From Planctomycetota bacterium (lineage in GTDB: Bacteria; Planctomycetota; Phycisphaerae; Phycisphaerales; SM1A02): a stretch of 53,473 bases of DNA. Location: assembly GCA_003671055.1 (NCBI GenBank), contig QWPV01000011.1, forward strand, positions 1-53,473, read 5' to 3'. The notes below the pieces were generated by a model. That model saw nothing but the letters and a program-made list of their open reading frames with translations, had not been told where the DNA came from and made no database searches. Below are positions 7,843 through 16,350 of this stretch, piece after piece. The position numbers and the translations under genes were made by a program. Position 1 is the first letter of the stretch, and every line of letters starts with the position of its first letter.

Positions 7843-8922
7843 ATGAACACAACACGAGCACTTCTTTCCGGTCTCACTCTCGCCATCGCCGCCCTCAGCA
7901 TCGCGGGCACTGCTTCGCAAGGCGACCTTGTCGCAGCACAGAAAGCGCGCATCGCGGAATTTGCCAAGCACCCAAAGGCGCGGTCTCACGTTGCATTCGT
8001 GTCCAACGGCGTCGCTGATTTCTGGACGATCGCGAAAGCAGGCGCGATGGCGGCAGGACGCGAACTTGGATGCGATGTCACGGTGGAGTTTCCAGGCGGA
8101 GGCCTGAGCGATCAGAAGCGGATGCTCGAAGATCTCATTATTCGCGGCGTGGACGGTGTCTCGGTCAGCCCGATTGATCCAACGAATCAAATTGAAGTGC
8201 TGCAACTGGTCGCGGAGAAGTCGCTGCTCATCACCAATGATTCAGACGCACCGACTGCACCGCGGCTCTGTTACATCGGGATGGACAATTACATCGCCGG
8301 TCGCATGTGCGGCGAACTTGCACGCGCTGGCTGCAAGGGTGGCGAGGTCGCGATCTTCATCGGTCGGCTCGAACAAGACAACGCAAAGCGCCGTCGTCAA
8401 GGGTTCATCGATGGATTGCTCGGGCGCAGCAGTGATCCCACGCGCTACGACGAGCCATCGAAAGTGATTTCAGAATCGGGCTATACCATCGTCGGTACCT
8501 GGACCGACTCATTCGATCGTGCGAAGGCGAAGGCGAACATTGAGGACGTCATGACGAAGCATCCGAAATTGGCGCTCGTCACAGGACTGTTTGAATACAA
8601 CTCAACGCTCGCGGTCGAGGTATTCAAGCAATCGGGCAAGGCGGGCAAGATCTTGATCGCGGGCTTCGATGAAGGCGCGGATGTGATTGCGGGTATTCGC
8701 GATGGCATCGTGCTCGGCACTGTTGTGCAAGATCCGTACGGATACGGCTATGAAAGCGTGAAGATGCTCAACGCATTTACGAAGGGCGACTTCTCCATGG
8801 TGCCTGCGAACGGGATGCTTCCGATCTCCGCACGCGTGATCAAGAAGGACAATGTCGATGCGTTTTGGGCTGATCTCAAGGCGAAATTGAAGGCGGGCAA
8901 GGAAGCCGCATCGAAGGCTTGA
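7843..8922 (+). CDS. Periplasmic sugar-binding protein of an ABC transporter
   Basis: The product has 359 residues from ATG 7843; a TTG at 7810 in the same frame is less likely because the signal peptide starts at the ATG (LLSGLTLAIAALSIAGTA). The mature part is a type I periplasmic-binding fold of the RbsB/XylF group: HVAFVSNGVADFWTIAKAGA, the DGVSVSPIDP segment and the GFDEGADVIAGIRDG hinge region are characteristic. It would capture a sugar outside the membrane for the ATPase and permease encoded next. The ligand is unknown; ribose-, xylose- or galactose-type ligands are all possible. Its stop codon overlaps the ATPase start by one base (TGATG). Confidence 0.9.
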   Translation: MNTTRALLSGLTLAIAALSIAGTASQGDLVAAQKARIAEFAKHPKARSHVAFVSNGVADFWTIAKAGAMAAGRELGCDVTVEFPGGGLSDQKRMLEDLIIRGVDGVSVSPIDPTNQIEVLQLVAEKSLLITNDSDAPTAPRLCYIGMDNYIAGRMCGELARAGCKGGEVAIFIGRLEQDNAKRRRQGFIDGLLGRSSDPTRYDEPSKVISESGYTIVGTWTDSFDRAKAKANIEDVMTKHPKLALVTGLFEYNSTLAVEVFKQSGKAGKILIAGFDEGADVIAGIRDGIVLGTVVQDPYGYGYESVKMLNAFTKGDFSMVPANGMLPISARVIKKDNVDAFWADLKAKLKAGKEAASKA

Positions 8923-10457
8923 TGGCGGAGTTACCCGTGCGTGAAGGCTCGGTGCTTGCACGCACAGTGCTGCGCGTGACGGGTATCGGTCGTCGCTATG
9001 CAGGCATCCCTGCGCTGACTGGCGTGACGATGGATGTGCGCGCTGGCGAAGTGCTCGCCGTGGTTGGTGAGAACGGCGCAGGGAAGTCGACGCTGCTCAA
9101 GATTCTTTCGGGCGTCATCGCGCCGAGTGATGGCGTGATCGAGCAAGTCGATGCGAATGGGACGAGCGTCCCGCTGCAGATGGAGAATGTGCGTGAAGCT
9201 GCGCGCGCAGGCATCGCGCTCGTCCATCAAGAACTCAATCTCGCGGAAAACCTCGATGTCGCGGGATCGATCTTTCTCGGAAGAGAGCCTGCGCGTTTCG
9301 GATTCCTCAAACGCGCAACGATGATGCGAGAGGCACGGGAGTGGCTGCACCGCGTTGGACTGAACGTCGATCCATCCACGCAGTGCGAATCACTTTCGAT
9401 TGCGCAGCGGCAGCTCGTCGAAATCGCGAAGGCGCTCTCCACGCAGGCGAAAATCCTCATCCTCGATGAGCCGACATCGAGCTTGTCCGCGCGGGAAGCA
9501 GCGCGATTGCTTGCGATTGTGAAAGTTCTTCGCGCGAGTGGTGTGGCGATTGTCTTCGTCTCGCACCATCTTGATGAGGTCTTGGAAATCGCGGATCGCG
9601 TCTTGGTGCTTCGTGATGGGCAGCAGACGGGAATCCTCAATCGTGATGCGTGTGATCGTGCCACGATTGAGCGCTTGATGGTCGGCCGCGAAATCGCAGC
9701 ACCTGCTGCGCGAGTATTGCCAGTTGATGCGCAAGTGCGGCTTCAAGTGCAATCACTGCAGACGGTGCATCATCGGCGACATCGCATCTCGTTCGAGGTT
9801 CGCGCGGGTGAAATCGTTGGTCTCGCTGGACTTGTTGGTGCGGGGCGAACAGAAGTGCTTGAAGCAATTGCGGGCGTTACCTCGAGTGCGGGTCACGCGA
9901 GCCTTGATGGCATTGCGCTCACAGGCAACGCATCACAGCGTGTATGCGAGGGTGTCGCGCTTGTCCCGGAAGACCGCGCGCGGAATGGTCTGTTTCTGCA
10001 AGACTCGGTGTCGATGAATCTGTCACTCGCTTGGATCGGTCAGCACCGACAGCGTGGATTGGTGAATCGCCAGGGCGAGCGCGCAATCGTGAACCACATG
10101 ATTTCGCGCATGCGCGTGCAACCTCCAGCACCCGCGCGTCGCGTACAAACGCTCTCAGGCGGCAATCAACAGAAGTCGGTGATCGGACGGTGTCTTGCGG
10201 TGAATCCGAAACTTCTTCTGCTCGATGAACCTACGCGTGGTGTGGATGTTGGCGCACGCGCCGAGATTCATGCTGAAGTTCGCAGGCTCGCGGACACAGG
10301 AAGCGCGGTGCTGTTCGCATCGAGTGAACTTGAGGAAGTGCTGATGCTTGCAGACCGCATCCTCGTCATGCATGAAGGTCGCATTCTCGGAGAGTTTGCC
10401 GCGCGCGACGCGACGGAAGTTGCGATCATGCACCTTGCGACTGGTGGTACCGCATGA
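8922..10457 (+). CDS. Sugar ABC transporter, double ATP-binding subunit (RbsA/MglA type)
   Basis: The 511-residue product has two nucleotide-binding domains in tandem, as in carbohydrate uptake (CUT2) transporters. Domain 1 has Walker A GENGAGKST, the signature LSIAQRQLVEIAKAL and Walker B ILILDEPTSSL. Domain 2 has a degenerate Walker A region (GLVGAGRTEV), the signature LSGGNQQKSVIGRCL and Walker B LLLLDEPTRGVD. This asymmetry is normal for the family. The start is ATG 8922, overlapping the stop of the binding protein; its own stop overlaps the permease start (ATGA at 10454-10457). It powers import of the sugar captured by the 7843 product. Confidence 0.93.
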   Translation: MAELPVREGSVLARTVLRVTGIGRRYAGIPALTGVTMDVRAGEVLAVVGENGAGKSTLLKILSGVIAPSDGVIEQVDANGTSVPLQMENVREAARAGIALVHQELNLAENLDVAGSIFLGREPARFGFLKRATMMREAREWLHRVGLNVDPSTQCESLSIAQRQLVEIAKALSTQAKILILDEPTSSLSAREAARLLAIVKVLRASGVAIVFVSHHLDEVLEIADRVLVLRDGQQTGILNRDACDRATIERLMVGREIAAPAARVLPVDAQVRLQVQSLQTVHHRRHRISFEVRAGEIVGLAGLVGAGRTEVLEAIAGVTSSAGHASLDGIALTGNASQRVCEGVALVPEDRARNGLFLQDSVSMNLSLAWIGQHRQRGLVNRQGERAIVNHMISRMRVQPPAPARRVQTLSGGNQQKSVIGRCLAVNPKLLLLDEPTRGVDVGARAEIHAEVRRLADTGSAVLFASSELEEVLMLADRILVMHEGRILGEFAARDATEVAIMHLATGGTA

Positions 10458-11440
10458 AGAAGAGCCTTGGCATCATCTGTCTGTTCGTTGCGATCTGCCT
10501 CATCACGGCGATCTATGGCGATGGCTTTCTCACGGGCTTCAACCTCACGAACCTTACGCAACGCACCGCGCTCTTTTCCATTCTCGCGCTCGGCGCGGGC
10601 GTGGTCATCGTTGCAGGAGGGATCGACCTGTCGATCGGCTCTGTCGTATGCCTCGCGGGCATCATGACGCCGTGGTTGCTTGTTGAGCATGGATGGTCGG
10701 CGTGGGCCGTGATTCCACTCGTGTTGGCGATGAGTGCAACCATCGGCTTGTTTCACGGAGTGCTCATCACACGGTTGCGACTGCAGCCTTTCCTTGTGAC
10801 GCTGTGCGGATTACTGCTCTATCGAGGTATTGCGCGATGGATGACAGGCGATCAATCGCAAGGATTTCAAGGCGAGTTTGAGGATGTGCGATCCATCGCG
10901 CTCGCGAGATTTGATGTGCCGTTCCTCGGCGACTATCGATTGCCTGCGACCGTCATTCCACTCGTCATCCTCGTGGTGCTCATCGGACTCTTCTTCTCTC
11001 GAACTGTGTGGGGCCGGTGGCTTCTCGCGACGGGTCGCAACGAAAATGCTGCGCGCTATTCAGGGGTACCCACAGCGTGGCTCACGACAGGCGCATATGT
11101 CGTCTGCAGTTTGCTCGCGGGCTTTGGCGGCATGTTGTTTATTTTCGACATCGGCAGCGCGCAGCCTTCCGACTTCGGAAACTTCTACGAGCTCTACGCG
11201 ATCGCGGCTGCAGTGCTCGGCGGATGCAGTCTTCGTGGCGGTGACGCGAATGTGCTTGGCATCGTTGTCGGTGCGGCGACGTTGCAGGTCCTGCGCACCG
11301 CGATCATTCTGGTCGGTCTCGGCTCCCAACTGGAGTTCGCTGTGATTGGTGGAGTGCTGCTCATCGGCATCGCAGCAGATGAGCTCGTGCGCCGTTACTC
11401 CGCACGCCGCGCTGAACAAACTTCTCGAATGCAACATTGA
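10454..11440 (+). CDS. Sugar ABC transporter permease (RbsC type)
   Basis: The product is 328 residues with about eight to ten hydrophobic segments and the family motif VVIVAGGIDLSIGSVV near residues 52-67. The central and C-terminal segments (GRNENAARYSGVP and a Gly-rich GGMLFIFDIGSAQ region) match BPD_transp_2 permeases of CUT2 systems. It forms the membrane channel with the 8922 ATPase and receives sugar from the 7843 binding protein. Only one permease gene is present, as expected for homodimeric CUT2 permeases. It is translationally coupled by a 4-bp ATGA overlap and followed after 15 bp by the epimerase gene. Confidence 0.92.
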   Translation: MKKSLGIICLFVAICLITAIYGDGFLTGFNLTNLTQRTALFSILALGAGVVIVAGGIDLSIGSVVCLAGIMTPWLLVEHGWSAWAVIPLVLAMSATIGLFHGVLITRLRLQPFLVTLCGLLLYRGIARWMTGDQSQGFQGEFEDVRSIALARFDVPFLGDYRLPATVIPLVILVVLIGLFFSRTVWGRWLLATGRNENAARYSGVPTAWLTTGAYVVCSLLAGFGGMLFIFDIGSAQPSDFGNFYELYAIAAAVLGGCSLRGGDANVLGIVVGAATLQVLRTAIILVGLGSQLEFAVIGGVLLIGIAADELVRRYSARRAEQTSRMQH

Positions 11441-11455
11441 CTGAGGAATCCATTG

Positions 11456-12613
11456 ATGAACACCATCCATACTCTCGCCATCCTTGCGCCTCTCATGCTC
11501 GCAGCAACTTGCGCGCTCGCGTCCACACCAGTGGCCCCAGGCATTTCCGTTGCGCCGTGGGGAACGGTGGATGGCAAGGATGTGCATTTGTGGACGATGA
11601 AGAATTCCAACGGCATGGAAGCGCAAGTCACGGACTATGGCACGATCTTGGTCGCGCTGAAAGTGCCCGATGCAAAGCGCGGCCTTACGGATGTGGTGCT
11701 CGGCCGAAGCAGCGTCGCGGACTACGTTGCACGCACGCAGTACTTCGGTTGCACAGCGGGGCGCTGCGCGAATCGCATCGCGGGCGGGAAGTTCACGCTT
11801 GATGGTGTGACATCGACACTCGCAACGAACAACGGGCCCAACCACTTGCACGGCGGCGTGAAAGGATTCGACAAGGTGATGTGGACTGGTGTTGCCTCCA
11901 TCACGGAGGAGGGGCCGTGCGTGACCTTCACGTATCGATCAGTCGATGGCGAAGAGGGATATCCAGGCAATGTGGACGCCAAGGTTGTCTACACGATCAC
12001 CGATGCGAATGAACTGAAGGTCGACATGTATGCGACGACCGACAAAGCCACGCCTGTGAATCTCGCGCATCACTCGTATTGGAATCTCGCCGGTCATGGT
12101 TCTGGCTCGGCGCTCGAGCACACGCTGATGCTGCCTGCTGCGCAGTACACGCCTGTTGATGCCACGCTCATCACCACAGGCGAGATCAAGCCAGTTGCAG
12201 GTACACCGCTCGACTTCACAACGACGAAGGTCATCGGCAAAGACTTCGCGCAACTTCCGCCAGTGAAGGAAGACCCTGGTGGCTACGACCATAATTTTGT
12301 GCTCGATCGCAAAGTTGTGAAAGGATCACTGTGGCTCAGTGCAGTGTTGTGCGATCCGAAGTCGGGTTGCACGATGGAAGTGTGGTCGAATCAATCGGGC
12401 ATTCAGTTCTACAGCGGAAACTTTCTCGATGGCGTGCCAGGGAAAGACGGAGCGGTGTACGCGAAGAACTCCGCGGTATGCCTTGAAACACAGATGTTTC
12501 CTGATGCGATCAACAAGCGCGGCGTCGCAGGATGGCCTGATGTGGTGTTGAAGCCAGGCGCGACATACGAGCATCACATGGTGCACGCGTTTTCCACAAC
12601 GCCGACAAAGTGA
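11456..12613 (+). CDS. galM: Secreted aldose 1-epimerase (galactose mutarotase)
   Basis: The product has 385 residues from ATG 11456, with GAGG nine bases upstream. Residues 1-24 are a Sec signal peptide (LAPLMLAATCALA), so the enzyme acts outside the cytoplasm, unlike E. coli GalM. Family motifs are present: ANRIAGGKFTLDG, the substrate-binding NGPNHLHGG, the catalytic His region LAHHSYWNLAGHG and the C-terminal catalytic Glu in VCLETQMFPDA. It interconverts alpha and beta anomers of aldoses. Its place at the end of the ABC operon suggests that it supplies the anomer taken up by the transporter. The exact sugar is not defined. Confidence 0.9.
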   Translation: MNTIHTLAILAPLMLAATCALASTPVAPGISVAPWGTVDGKDVHLWTMKNSNGMEAQVTDYGTILVALKVPDAKRGLTDVVLGRSSVADYVARTQYFGCTAGRCANRIAGGKFTLDGVTSTLATNNGPNHLHGGVKGFDKVMWTGVASITEEGPCVTFTYRSVDGEEGYPGNVDAKVVYTITDANELKVDMYATTDKATPVNLAHHSYWNLAGHGSGSALEHTLMLPAAQYTPVDATLITTGEIKPVAGTPLDFTTTKVIGKDFAQLPPVKEDPGGYDHNFVLDRKVVKGSLWLSAVLCDPKSGCTMEVWSNQSGIQFYSGNFLDGVPGKDGAVYAKNSAVCLETQMFPDAINKRGVAGWPDVVLKPGATYEHHMVHAFSTTPTK

Positions 12614-12706
12614 CGCATCACATGCAGCGCGCAAGTTCGACGCACACCACGGAATGATTGCGTGCATTGCCTCGCAGGCGACAAGCCGAGTTTGTGATGC
12701 CCCAAC

Positions 12707-13063
12707 TCAGGAGCTTGCTTCGCACGCGATCAGCGTCACCGTCGCGCCCTGTCGCATGATCCCTTCGCAGCGACCAGCCTCGCGTAGCGCTTCGAGAAGT
12801 TCATCGTCGGTTTCGATAATGCGGACAAATGCGGGAAGCGATTGCGCAGGCGACAACTTCGCCGAAGTACCGACAGCGACCTCCGTCTGTGGCGTGCGCG
12901 TGACCCGCTCGCTTGCACGCATCAACAGCAGTGCGGCGGCGCAGGTCACGACAAGCGCCGCGCCGCCTAGGCGCAGTCGCACGCGTCGCGCGTTGCGTGC
13001 ACGATCAAACTCGACCAACGTGCGCTGGCGCAGGCGATTGCGGTTGTGTACGTCGTCGTTCAC
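12707..13063 (-). CDS. Probable single-pass anti-sigma factor
   Basis: The 118-residue product has a basic N-terminal region (about residues 1-26), one membrane segment near 30-47 (LGGAALVVTCAAALLLM), and a short C-terminal domain outside. It starts with GTG overlapping the sigma factor stop (GTGA, 13060-13063), so the two are translationally coupled. A small bitopic protein coupled to an ECF-type sigma gene is the classic anti-sigma arrangement. No HxxxCxxC zinc anti-sigma motif is present, so identification rests on topology and neighbourhood. Alternatively it could be an unrelated membrane protein. Confidence 0.6.
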   Translation of the reverse strand: MNDDVHNRNRLRQRTLVEFDRARNARRVRLRLGGAALVVTCAAALLLMRASERVTRTPQTEVAVGTSAKLSPAQSLPAFVRIIETDDELLEALREAGRCEGIMRQGATVTLIACEASS

Positions 13064-13662
13064 TTATAGGTGCCCTCGAGAGTCGTTCGTGCTTGTGCGG
13101 CCGCGCGCCTCAACTTGCTGTCGAGCGCTGACGCTCCGATGCCGAGCGACTTTGCCAACTGCGCGATCGTGCCTTCGGTTCGTGCCCGCAACGTCAGCAA
13201 CAGTGCGCCATCGCGCATGTCACGATCGAGTGCCAAGAGCGCAACGCGCGTTGCTTCAAGTCGATCGTGTTCGTCGAGAAATCGAACTGCTTCGTCATGC
13301 GTTCGACTGAACACACATTCGCGCACTCGTCGCGCAAGTTCGCTTCGAAGGAGATCGATTGATGCGCTCATCGCGACTCTTCGCAGCCACAGCGCCAACT
13401 GCGCTGCGCTCGAACACACCACTGGTCTGCGCGCCACTCGCAGCCACGTTTCCTGCGCGGCGTCTTCCGCGAGCATGAAACCCAGTCCAGATGATTTGCG
13501 ACATTCACTCAGCACCATCGTGTAGTACCTGTCGAAGAGTTGCCCAAGTGCTTCGCGATCTCCGCGCGTGATCGCGGCCGTCAGCGCGTGTGCGTCGACG
13601 TCGACGTCGCTCGAAGTCGACGCGCTTACTCCGTCGGGCACGCGGTTCGTCAATCCCTTCAT
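13060..13662 (-). CDS. ECF-like RNA polymerase sigma factor
   Basis: The product is about 200 residues from the ATG at 13662, chosen because AGGA lies eight bases upstream; TTG 13713 and an ATG near 13692 are alternatives. It has a sigma-70 region 2 (DREALGQLFDRYYTMVL, then AEDAAQETWLRVAR) and a region 4 helix-turn-helix near the C-terminus (GTIAQLAKSLGIGASALDSK). Region 4 starts with a less conserved linker, and the protein is not a close match to a named ECF group as far as can be judged. It sits between an exported protein (13761-14708) and a coupled putative anti-sigma factor, suggesting a regulon that responds to an envelope signal. Confidence 0.8.
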   Translation of the reverse strand: MKGLTNRVPDGVSASTSSDVDVDAHALTAAITRGDREALGQLFDRYYTMVLSECRKSSGLGFMLAEDAAQETWLRVARRPVVCSSAAQLALWLRRVAMSASIDLLRSELARRVRECVFSRTHDEAVRFLDEHDRLEATRVALLALDRDMRDGALLLTLRARTEGTIAQLAKSLGIGASALDSKLRRAAAQARTTLEGTYK

Positions 13663-13760
13663 GCGGATTCCTATGGATCCAGAGTTCGCCATGCATCGGG
13701 GATTCTCGTACAAACAGACCCCGGTAAGGCGCAGGATCTCGGAGAATGGCGCAGTGAACC

Positions 13761-14708
13761 TCAGGGACCAACAAGATGAACGACTTCACGCACCATCCGA
13801 AGTTCATCCAAAGTGCCCTTCACGAACACGGTTCCAGTGGGTCGGTGCAGTTTGATCTGGAACTCCGGACTTCGTCCCATCACTTCGAGCCCAGCATCGA
13901 TCGCCGCGAGAATATTGTCCTGCGACTCTTTCATCTCTGCGACCATATTGGCGTCCGGGTCTTGCGCGGCGACAATTTTGTAGACTTCGTTTTCATATGC
14001 GGGGCGCACCGTTGGACTCGGCGTCTCCTCCGGCGAGAGGAGCCGCTCGATGAGCATGACTTGGCTCTCGCGATACAGGGGGCTGGGGTTCCCGCGTTGA
14101 GAGGCATGCTCAGGCACCGAAATCGCGAACTGCGCAGGTAGATCGGTCATCAGCTTTGGAATCAAGGCGACAACTGCTCTAAAACCGACGGAGCGAAGTT
14201 TCGTATTCGCCAGCGGCAATTTGAGCAGTTCAGGATCGGTCACCACCACGTTCAGGACGAAATTCTCTGCGGCGAAGGCAGCTTCGACGCGCTCGAGTGT
14301 CTCGCCGAGTGTCGGCCCTGTTTCTAGATTGAACGGGGGCATCCCATATTGCCTCCGGCTTGCTTCGTGATCGATTCTCAGATCTTCTTCATGCGCTGCT
14401 ATGCGAGCCCGATCCAATGTGTAAGCGAGTTTCGCAAACTCATCGATGCTCTGCGGAGATCCGCTGATGCCCATTGTGCTGCCAGTCGTACTGATCGTGA
14501 CGCCGAGCGAATCCGCAGCCTCGAGCATCCTCGAATGGAGGTTTGCTGCATCCCCCTGCAACTCAATTGTCCTCGTCTCGCTCTCCACCGAGGGCTTGCT
14601 TGTTTGCGCTGCAGCGATGGCGGGCGCGGGATCTTGAGCGAGGATTCGCTGAGTTGAAATTCCTAAAGCGAGTGCGACGGCGAGAATTGTTTGAACGGTT
14701 GTCTGCAT
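13761..14708 (-). CDS. Exported protein of unknown function, first gene of the sigma operon
   Basis: The product has 315 residues with a signal peptide (TILAVALALGISTQRILAQ, residues about 7-25). Region 45-110 (RTIELQGDAANLHSRMLEAA and following) and the last 40 residues (LHRPTGTVFVKGTLDELRMV) resemble short ring-building or secretin N-domain-like beta-alpha-beta modules, such as those in secretins and STN domains. This is a weak structural impression, not a family match. It lies 98 bp upstream of the sigma gene on the same strand, and an inverted repeat sits in its leader. It may be a sensor, or a target, of the sigma/anti-sigma pair. Confidence 0.6.
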   Translation of the reverse strand: MQTTVQTILAVALALGISTQRILAQDPAPAIAAAQTSKPSVESETRTIELQGDAANLHSRMLEAADSLGVTISTTGSTMGISGSPQSIDEFAKLAYTLDRARIAAHEEDLRIDHEASRRQYGMPPFNLETGPTLGETLERVEAAFAAENFVLNVVVTDPELLKLPLANTKLRSVGFRAVVALIPKLMTDLPAQFAISVPEHASQRGNPSPLYRESQVMLIERLLSPEETPSPTVRPAYENEVYKIVAAQDPDANMVAEMKESQDNILAAIDAGLEVMGRSPEFQIKLHRPTGTVFVKGTLDELRMVREVVHLVGP

Positions 14709-14755
14709 AGGTAGCCTCCATTGGAGAAACGGAGTCGAGGAAGAGAATCCGTCGG

Positions 14756-14799
14756 CTACGGGTAGATATGTCTAGTTTTGTGTTCACATCTGCCCGTAG
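14756..14799 (-). promoter_or_regulatory. Inverted repeat in the leader of the sigma operon
   Basis: CTACGGGTAGATATGT (14756-14771) faces ACATCTGCCCGTAG (14786-14799); the arms match with one substitution and a 2-base bulge. The spacer is 14 bases. It lies 48-91 bp upstream of the start of the 13761-14708 gene. It may be an operator, or an RNA hairpin in the 5' leader. No protein is known to bind it. Confidence 0.45.
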
Positions 14800-14850
14800 A
14801 CGAGGGGTGATGCATGCGGACCACACGAACGCCAGAAGGTCCAAAACGAC

Positions 14851-14893
14851 ACTCGGCTCACCGGGTGCATAGCGCTGCACGCGGTGAGCCGAG
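14851..14893 (-). terminator. Strong hairpin, probable terminator of the PEP-CTERM gene
   Basis: ACTCGGCTCACCG (14851-14863) pairs perfectly with CGGTGAGCCGAGT (14881-14893), with a smaller GTGCA/TGCAC pairing inside the loop. It lies 26 bp after the stop of the minus-strand PEP-CTERM gene. The U-run is imperfect (GTCGTTTT on the minus strand), so termination efficiency is uncertain. Confidence 0.6.
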
Positions 14894-14918
14894 TTTGTCA
14901 ATATCTGTGGGAACAGCG

Positions 14919-15578
14919 TCAGCGAGTGCGACGACGACCGCGAGCAGTAGCCATGCCGACAGCAAGCATCGCGAGCGCGCTTGGTCCTGGGACGGCGACG
15001 AATTCGAAGCCAGCGTTGTAGGTGGCGACCGTGGATCCCGCGCTTGTGCTCATTGCGTTCGCACTGATTCGAAGTTCGTAGTTGTATTGACTCGAGAGCG
15101 CGATGCTTCCGTTGCCGTTGGAATTGCCCGTGTACACGAACAAGTACTGACCGGTGGTGAGGTTGATGAGCGTGATGCTCGTGTCAGCCATATTGCTGCC
15201 ACTTGCAGACGAGTTTGTTGTGGCGATCCAGTTCAAACTTCCTGCGCTCGTGACGGCGAATCGAGTAGTTGCGAAACTCTCGCCAGCGAGGGCGATCGCG
15301 ACGCTTGAACTCGTTTGTGCGCCACCTGCGAAAGTCATTTGGCTGGCAGCGAAATCGGAGCCTTGATTCGCAAGCACGGAGCTCGCGCCATCAGAGAAGA
15401 ACGCGCTTCCGTACCACTGGCCGAGGTTCGTTGTCGAATCAGAGTCGACGCTAGTTCCCCCAACCCATGCTTGTGTTGTGCGAGACGTGTTAGTTGTGTC
15501 GTAGATGAAGCCAGCGTGAGCGGCGGAAGAGCCCACGAGAGCGAAAGCGATCACAGCAGAACGTGTGGTCAAAAACAT
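14919..15578 (-). CDS. PEP-CTERM-type surface protein
   Basis: The 219-residue product has a signal peptide (residues 1-22, ending AAHA), a Ser/Thr/Gly/Asn-rich body typical of secreted, possibly glycosylated proteins, and a C-terminal sorting signal: VPGPSALAMLAVGMATARG followed by an Arg-rich tail. In PEP-CTERM systems such tails are recognised by exosortase; no exosortase gene lies in this window. An AAGGGAG ribosome binding site precedes the ATG by about ten bases. The hairpin at 14851-14893 closes the transcript. The body shows no enzyme motif, so an exopolymer or surface role is only inferred. Confidence 0.85.
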   Translation of the reverse strand: MFLTTRSAVIAFALVGSSAAHAGFIYDTTNTSRTTQAWVGGTSVDSDSTTNLGQWYGSAFFSDGASSVLANQGSDFAASQMTFAGGAQTSSSVAIALAGESFATTRFAVTSAGSLNWIATTNSSASGSNMADTSITLINLTTGQYLFVYTGNSNGNGSIALSSQYNYELRISANAMSTSAGSTVATYNAGFEFVAVPGPSALAMLAVGMATARGRRRTR

Positions 15579-15859
15579 ACTTTTGAAACTCCCTTTTCAG
15601 AAACGATCAATTGGCCTCCCAGCCAACGTCGTTCAAACCTGTAAAAAAATACCCTACAACCTCGAGACACAATTGCGATTGACCTAGAGGCCCTCACAAC
15701 TGTCGGCAACCCTCATTACCTGCATTCAATCTACTTCGATAAACCGTCGATGCAGGAAAAAGCGTGCAAAATGGTTGAAATATTGCGATTGCTGTGGGAT
15801 TTCGAACTCTGTGAGCCCCATAACAGGACTTGTAGCGCTCAAGATTCAAATATTTCGCA

Positions 15860-16252
15860 TCAATACGGATGCTGGGTCAGCCAAATCGTCGCAGCCAACT
15901 CGACCTCGCTCAACCGGTCGCCGTCCCAGTTCAGCAAAACTTTTCCGCGTCCGCTTCCTTCATAGAGCTTGCCGCTAGAGATGTTGAAAACTGTTGTCCC
16001 GCGACCTGAACCCTCATACACCTTTTCGCCGTCGAAGTTGAAGAGCACCTTGCCGCGACCTGCGCCCTCGTAGACCTTGTGATCGTTCACGTTGAGCACA
16101 GTGGTTCCGCGGCTTGATCCCTCGTAGATCTTCTCTCCCGACACATTGAGGAGTGCTTTCCCCTTGCTCGAGCCCTCGTAGAACTTCTCGCTGTCGAGAT
16201 TGAAAACGGTTGTGCCTCGTCCGGAGCCTTCATAGAACTTGGTTACAGCCAT
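15860..16252 (-). CDS. Six-repeat YEG protein (18-residue beta repeats)
   Basis: The product is 130 residues from ATG 16252, with GAGAGGA nine bases upstream; the open frame continues to 16384 but that part does not belong to the repeats. Six consecutive 18-residue units begin with K-(F/I/V/L)-Y-E-G-(S/A)-(G/S)-(R/K)-G. The second half alternates strictly: units 1, 3 and 5 have GTTV, while units 2, 4 and 6 have GK(V/A)L. The structural unit may thus be a 36-residue pair present three times. A short tail with a different sequence follows (RLSEVELAATIWL). There is no signal peptide, so it is probably cytoplasmic. It resembles short Gly-rich beta-repeat proteins such as beta-flower-like folds; the function is unknown. 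Confidence 0.8.
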   Translation of the reverse strand: MAVTKFYEGSGRGTTVFNLDSEKFYEGSSKGKALLNVSGEKIYEGSSRGTTVLNVNDHKVYEGAGRGKVLFNFDGEKVYEGSGRGTTVFNISSGKLYEGSGRGKVLLNWDGDRLSEVELAATIWLTQHPY

Positions 16253-16350
16253 TTTGGTTGGTCCTCTCAATAGCGCGGCGGAACTGATGAGTTCGATCAC
16301 GACCTGCAGGATTGCGTGCATTCCCATGGTGAAAGTATCGTAGCGAGCAG

